This document shows, one piece after another, positions 6,579-7,932 of a stretch of 7,932 bases of DNA. This DNA is from Candidatus Eiseniibacteriota bacterium (GTDB taxonomy: Bacteria > JAFGKV01), in the NCBI GenBank assembly GCA_025453925.1, contig JALOPK010000147.1:1-7932 (forward strand). The letters run 5' to 3'. Position 1 is the first letter of the stretch. Each line of letters starts with the position of its first letter. The notes under the pieces are model-generated. The model did no database searches. It was not told the origin of the DNA and saw only the letters and a program-made list of their open reading frames with translations. The position numbers and the translations under genes were made by a program.

Positions 6579-7640
6579 TCAAGGAACTCCCGGCGCATGC
6601 CTGCCGCCCAGCCGGGAGAGGCCCCACCATACGCGCATCCACCGCCGGTCCAGCTGACGGACGTGCAGAGTGCGCGAGGGGGTCAACCGGCGTCGAGCGG
6701 CAATGATGGCGCCAAGGCTGGCGATACCCGCCGCCTTTCCCGCCAGGAATGCAGGCGCGGTCCCCTGGATGATGTGTGAACAAAGTGAAAGCGCCAGGTA
6801 GGAAACGTGCGCAGGCGCCATCAGCGCACATACGCCCGGAGGCATGGTCTTCAACAACACCACCATCTCGTTGCGGGCGGCGAGAAACTCTCTTGTCCGA
6901 ACGCGCCGGCTTGAGGACGAGCCCTGGTAGTGGACGACGCGGACTCCTTCGTCCAGTATCGAATCCCACCCCAAGAGCCAAAGCCGGATGCCGAGATCGA
7001 GATCGTCCCATTGAGAATGCAGCCCGGGGTCCCATCCGCCTGCGGCAACCACTGCGGCAGTGCGGTAGAGAGGAGCCACACCGGGGGCGCAGACGAGAAC
7101 ACCCGCTGGGGCCGGCGAAAGGTCACGACACCGATGCCCACGCTTGTAGCCGAATCCGGCCAGGGTGATCAGATCCCCCGCGGTGTCGATGGTGCCATCC
7201 TCGCGGACAGTCAGCGGAAAGGCGCACCCCCTGCGGGGCCCTGTGTCCAGATGCCGCGCCAGGCGGCTGAGCCAATCGGGCTCCGGTCGCGCGTCATTGT
7301 TGAGAACGGCAACATAGGCGGTTCGGACCTGGGAGAAGACCGACGCAAGGGCACCGCTGTACCCCACGTTCTCCGCAAGACGCGTCAGATGGATCCCCTG
7401 GAAGCCTCGCACGACCTCCTCGGTGGCATCGGTGGACGCGTTGTCTACCACCAACGTCCGTGAGGGCCGCAGCTCCTGAGCCGCAACGCAGCCCAGACAC
7501 GCGGCCAGAAGACCCGCTCCGTTCCAGGTCGGTATGACGACCGTGACGCCGGACTCCAGGGCTCGGCCATCGGGAAGAACAGGGGGGTGATGGTGGTATC
7601 GCCCTTCGATTCCAAGGCAATCCTTCACTGACCGCAACAC
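6579..7640 (-). CDS. GT2 family glycosyltransferase, rhamnosyltransferase-like
   Basis: The 353-residue protein has a GT-A nucleotide-sugar domain: VTVVIPTWNGAGLL (32-45), LVVDNASTDAT (63-73), RLAENVGYSGA (87-97), LNNDARPEPDWL (113-124, where NND fills the DxD position), GVAPLYR with GGWDPGL (187-207) and WDDLDLGIRLWLLGW (211-225). This is the pattern of the WcaA/RfbN/WbbL-like GT2 group that adds sugars to lipid-linked O-antigen, capsule or cell-wall linkers. The helix with ARNEMVVLLK (255-264) and a hydrophobic region (about 270-312) suggest peripheral membrane association. The start is GTG at 7640, backed by GAGG six bases upstream. It is the first gene of the - strand operon. Donor and acceptor sugars cannot be assigned; rhamnose is only the commonest case in the group. 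Confidence 0.92.
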   Translation of the reverse strand: MLRSVKDCLGIEGRYHHHPPVLPDGRALESGVTVVIPTWNGAGLLAACLGCVAAQELRPSRTLVVDNASTDATEEVVRGFQGIHLTRLAENVGYSGALASVFSQVRTAYVAVLNNDARPEPDWLSRLARHLDTGPRRGCAFPLTVREDGTIDTAGDLITLAGFGYKRGHRCRDLSPAPAGVLVCAPGVAPLYRTAAVVAAGGWDPGLHSQWDDLDLGIRLWLLGWDSILDEGVRVVHYQGSSSSRRVRTREFLAARNEMVVLLKTMPPGVCALMAPAHVSYLALSLCSHIIQGTAPAFLAGKAAGIASLGAIIAARRRLTPSRTLHVRQLDRRWMRVWWGLSRLGGRHAPGVP

Positions 7641-7932
7641 CGTCTACCTCGGGAGGAGTCGGACGCCATGCGATGGCAGGCGTGCAAGAAACCTCCCTGC
7701 ATGGCTGACTCACGACCAGTGGCCCCTGTGCCGGTGGACCCGTGACGGAGGCCAGGGCCCCCAGCGGCCTCGCTGGACCTGCGAGACTTCAGGGAGAGTA
7801 TGTGCCCGCTTCGTTCGCCCACTACCCGATCACCCCGTCGATCTCGGCGCGTGACAGACCCCAGGCAGCTGGGTCGTTCGGTTCTCAAGAAACCCGGGAC
7901 TTGCGTGCACGTTCGGACACCGCCTTGCACGT
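7641..7932. other. Upstream non-coding region of the - strand operon
   Basis: On the - strand only one frame stays open across this stretch, and its translation (Arg, Gly, Ser and Cys-rich, with no motif) does not look like protein; the + strand offers nothing better. I take it as leader and promoter region. A TTGAGA hexamer reads on the - strand at 7883-7888, but I cannot find a convincing -10 box at the right distance, so no promoter is annotated. TGCACGT occurs at 7906-7912 and again at 7926-7932, exactly 20 bases apart. The region runs off the window edge. Confidence 0.45.
7647..7650 (-). promoter_or_regulatory. Ribosome binding site that fixes the GTG start of the first operon gene
   Basis: The - strand reads GAGG followed by six bases and then GTG at 7640. 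The good core and spacing favour this non-ATG start. Confidence 0.65.

Noticed and set aside
7883-7888. A TTGAGA hexamer as a -35 promoter box on the - strand
   Set aside because: No convincing -10 box follows at 16-18 bases, so a promoter cannot be supported.
7625-7930. A - strand frame open from near the window edge to just inside the first GT2 gene
   Set aside because: The translation lacks any protein-like pattern, and the downstream gene has its own well-placed ribosome site. An unrecognised upstream gene tail cannot be fully excluded.

Overview
The window is GC-rich bacterial chromosomal DNA with tightly packed genes. It holds no rRNA, tRNA, CRISPR array, insertion sequence or phage gene that I can see. 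The gene set (a Tat-exported DUF362 protein, a very large membrane spermidine-synthase-fold protein, and a WbaP/Wzx-Wzy-type initiating sugar transferase) suits a GC-rich, probably environmental bacterium of an Acidobacteriota, Gemmatimonadota, Eisenbacteria or Myxococcota kind. The sequence alone does not settle the phylum.

Left part (1-1016, + strand): the last 42 codons of a gene that starts outside the window, overlapping by ATGA a complete gene for a DUF362-family protein with a twin-arginine signal. A non-coding stretch (1017-1299) follows, ending in a 10-bp GAAA-loop hairpin at 1269-1292. This is where the + strand genes meet the convergent - strand operon.

Right part (7640 down to 1300, - strand): an apparent five-gene operon. 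In transcription order it encodes (1) a GT2 glycosyltransferase of the rhamnosyltransferase-like kind, (2) a polyprenyl-phosphate-mannose (DPM1-like) synthase without membrane segments, (3) a 790-residue polytopic membrane protein with a central spermidine-synthase/methyltransferase Rossmann domain, (4) a 158-residue highly charged protein with one C-terminal membrane helix, and (5) a polyprenyl-phosphate sugar-1-phosphate transferase that would start a lipid-linked glycan. Genes 2/3 and 4/5 overlap by ATGA, so they are likely translationally coupled. The 292 bases upstream (7641-7932) show no credible gene and probably carry the leader and promoter.

Reading them together (inference): the operon makes or modifies an envelope or extracellular glycan. 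Gene 5 loads the first sugar phosphate onto undecaprenyl phosphate, gene 1 extends the chain, and gene 2 supplies a lipid-phosphate sugar for a transfer on the outer face of the membrane. The enzyme that would use that donor is not in the window. Gene 3 has lost the hallmark catalytic loop of true spermidine synthases and sits, coupled, between glycan genes; its role is unknown. Gene 3 and gene 4 are the most interesting unexplained parts.
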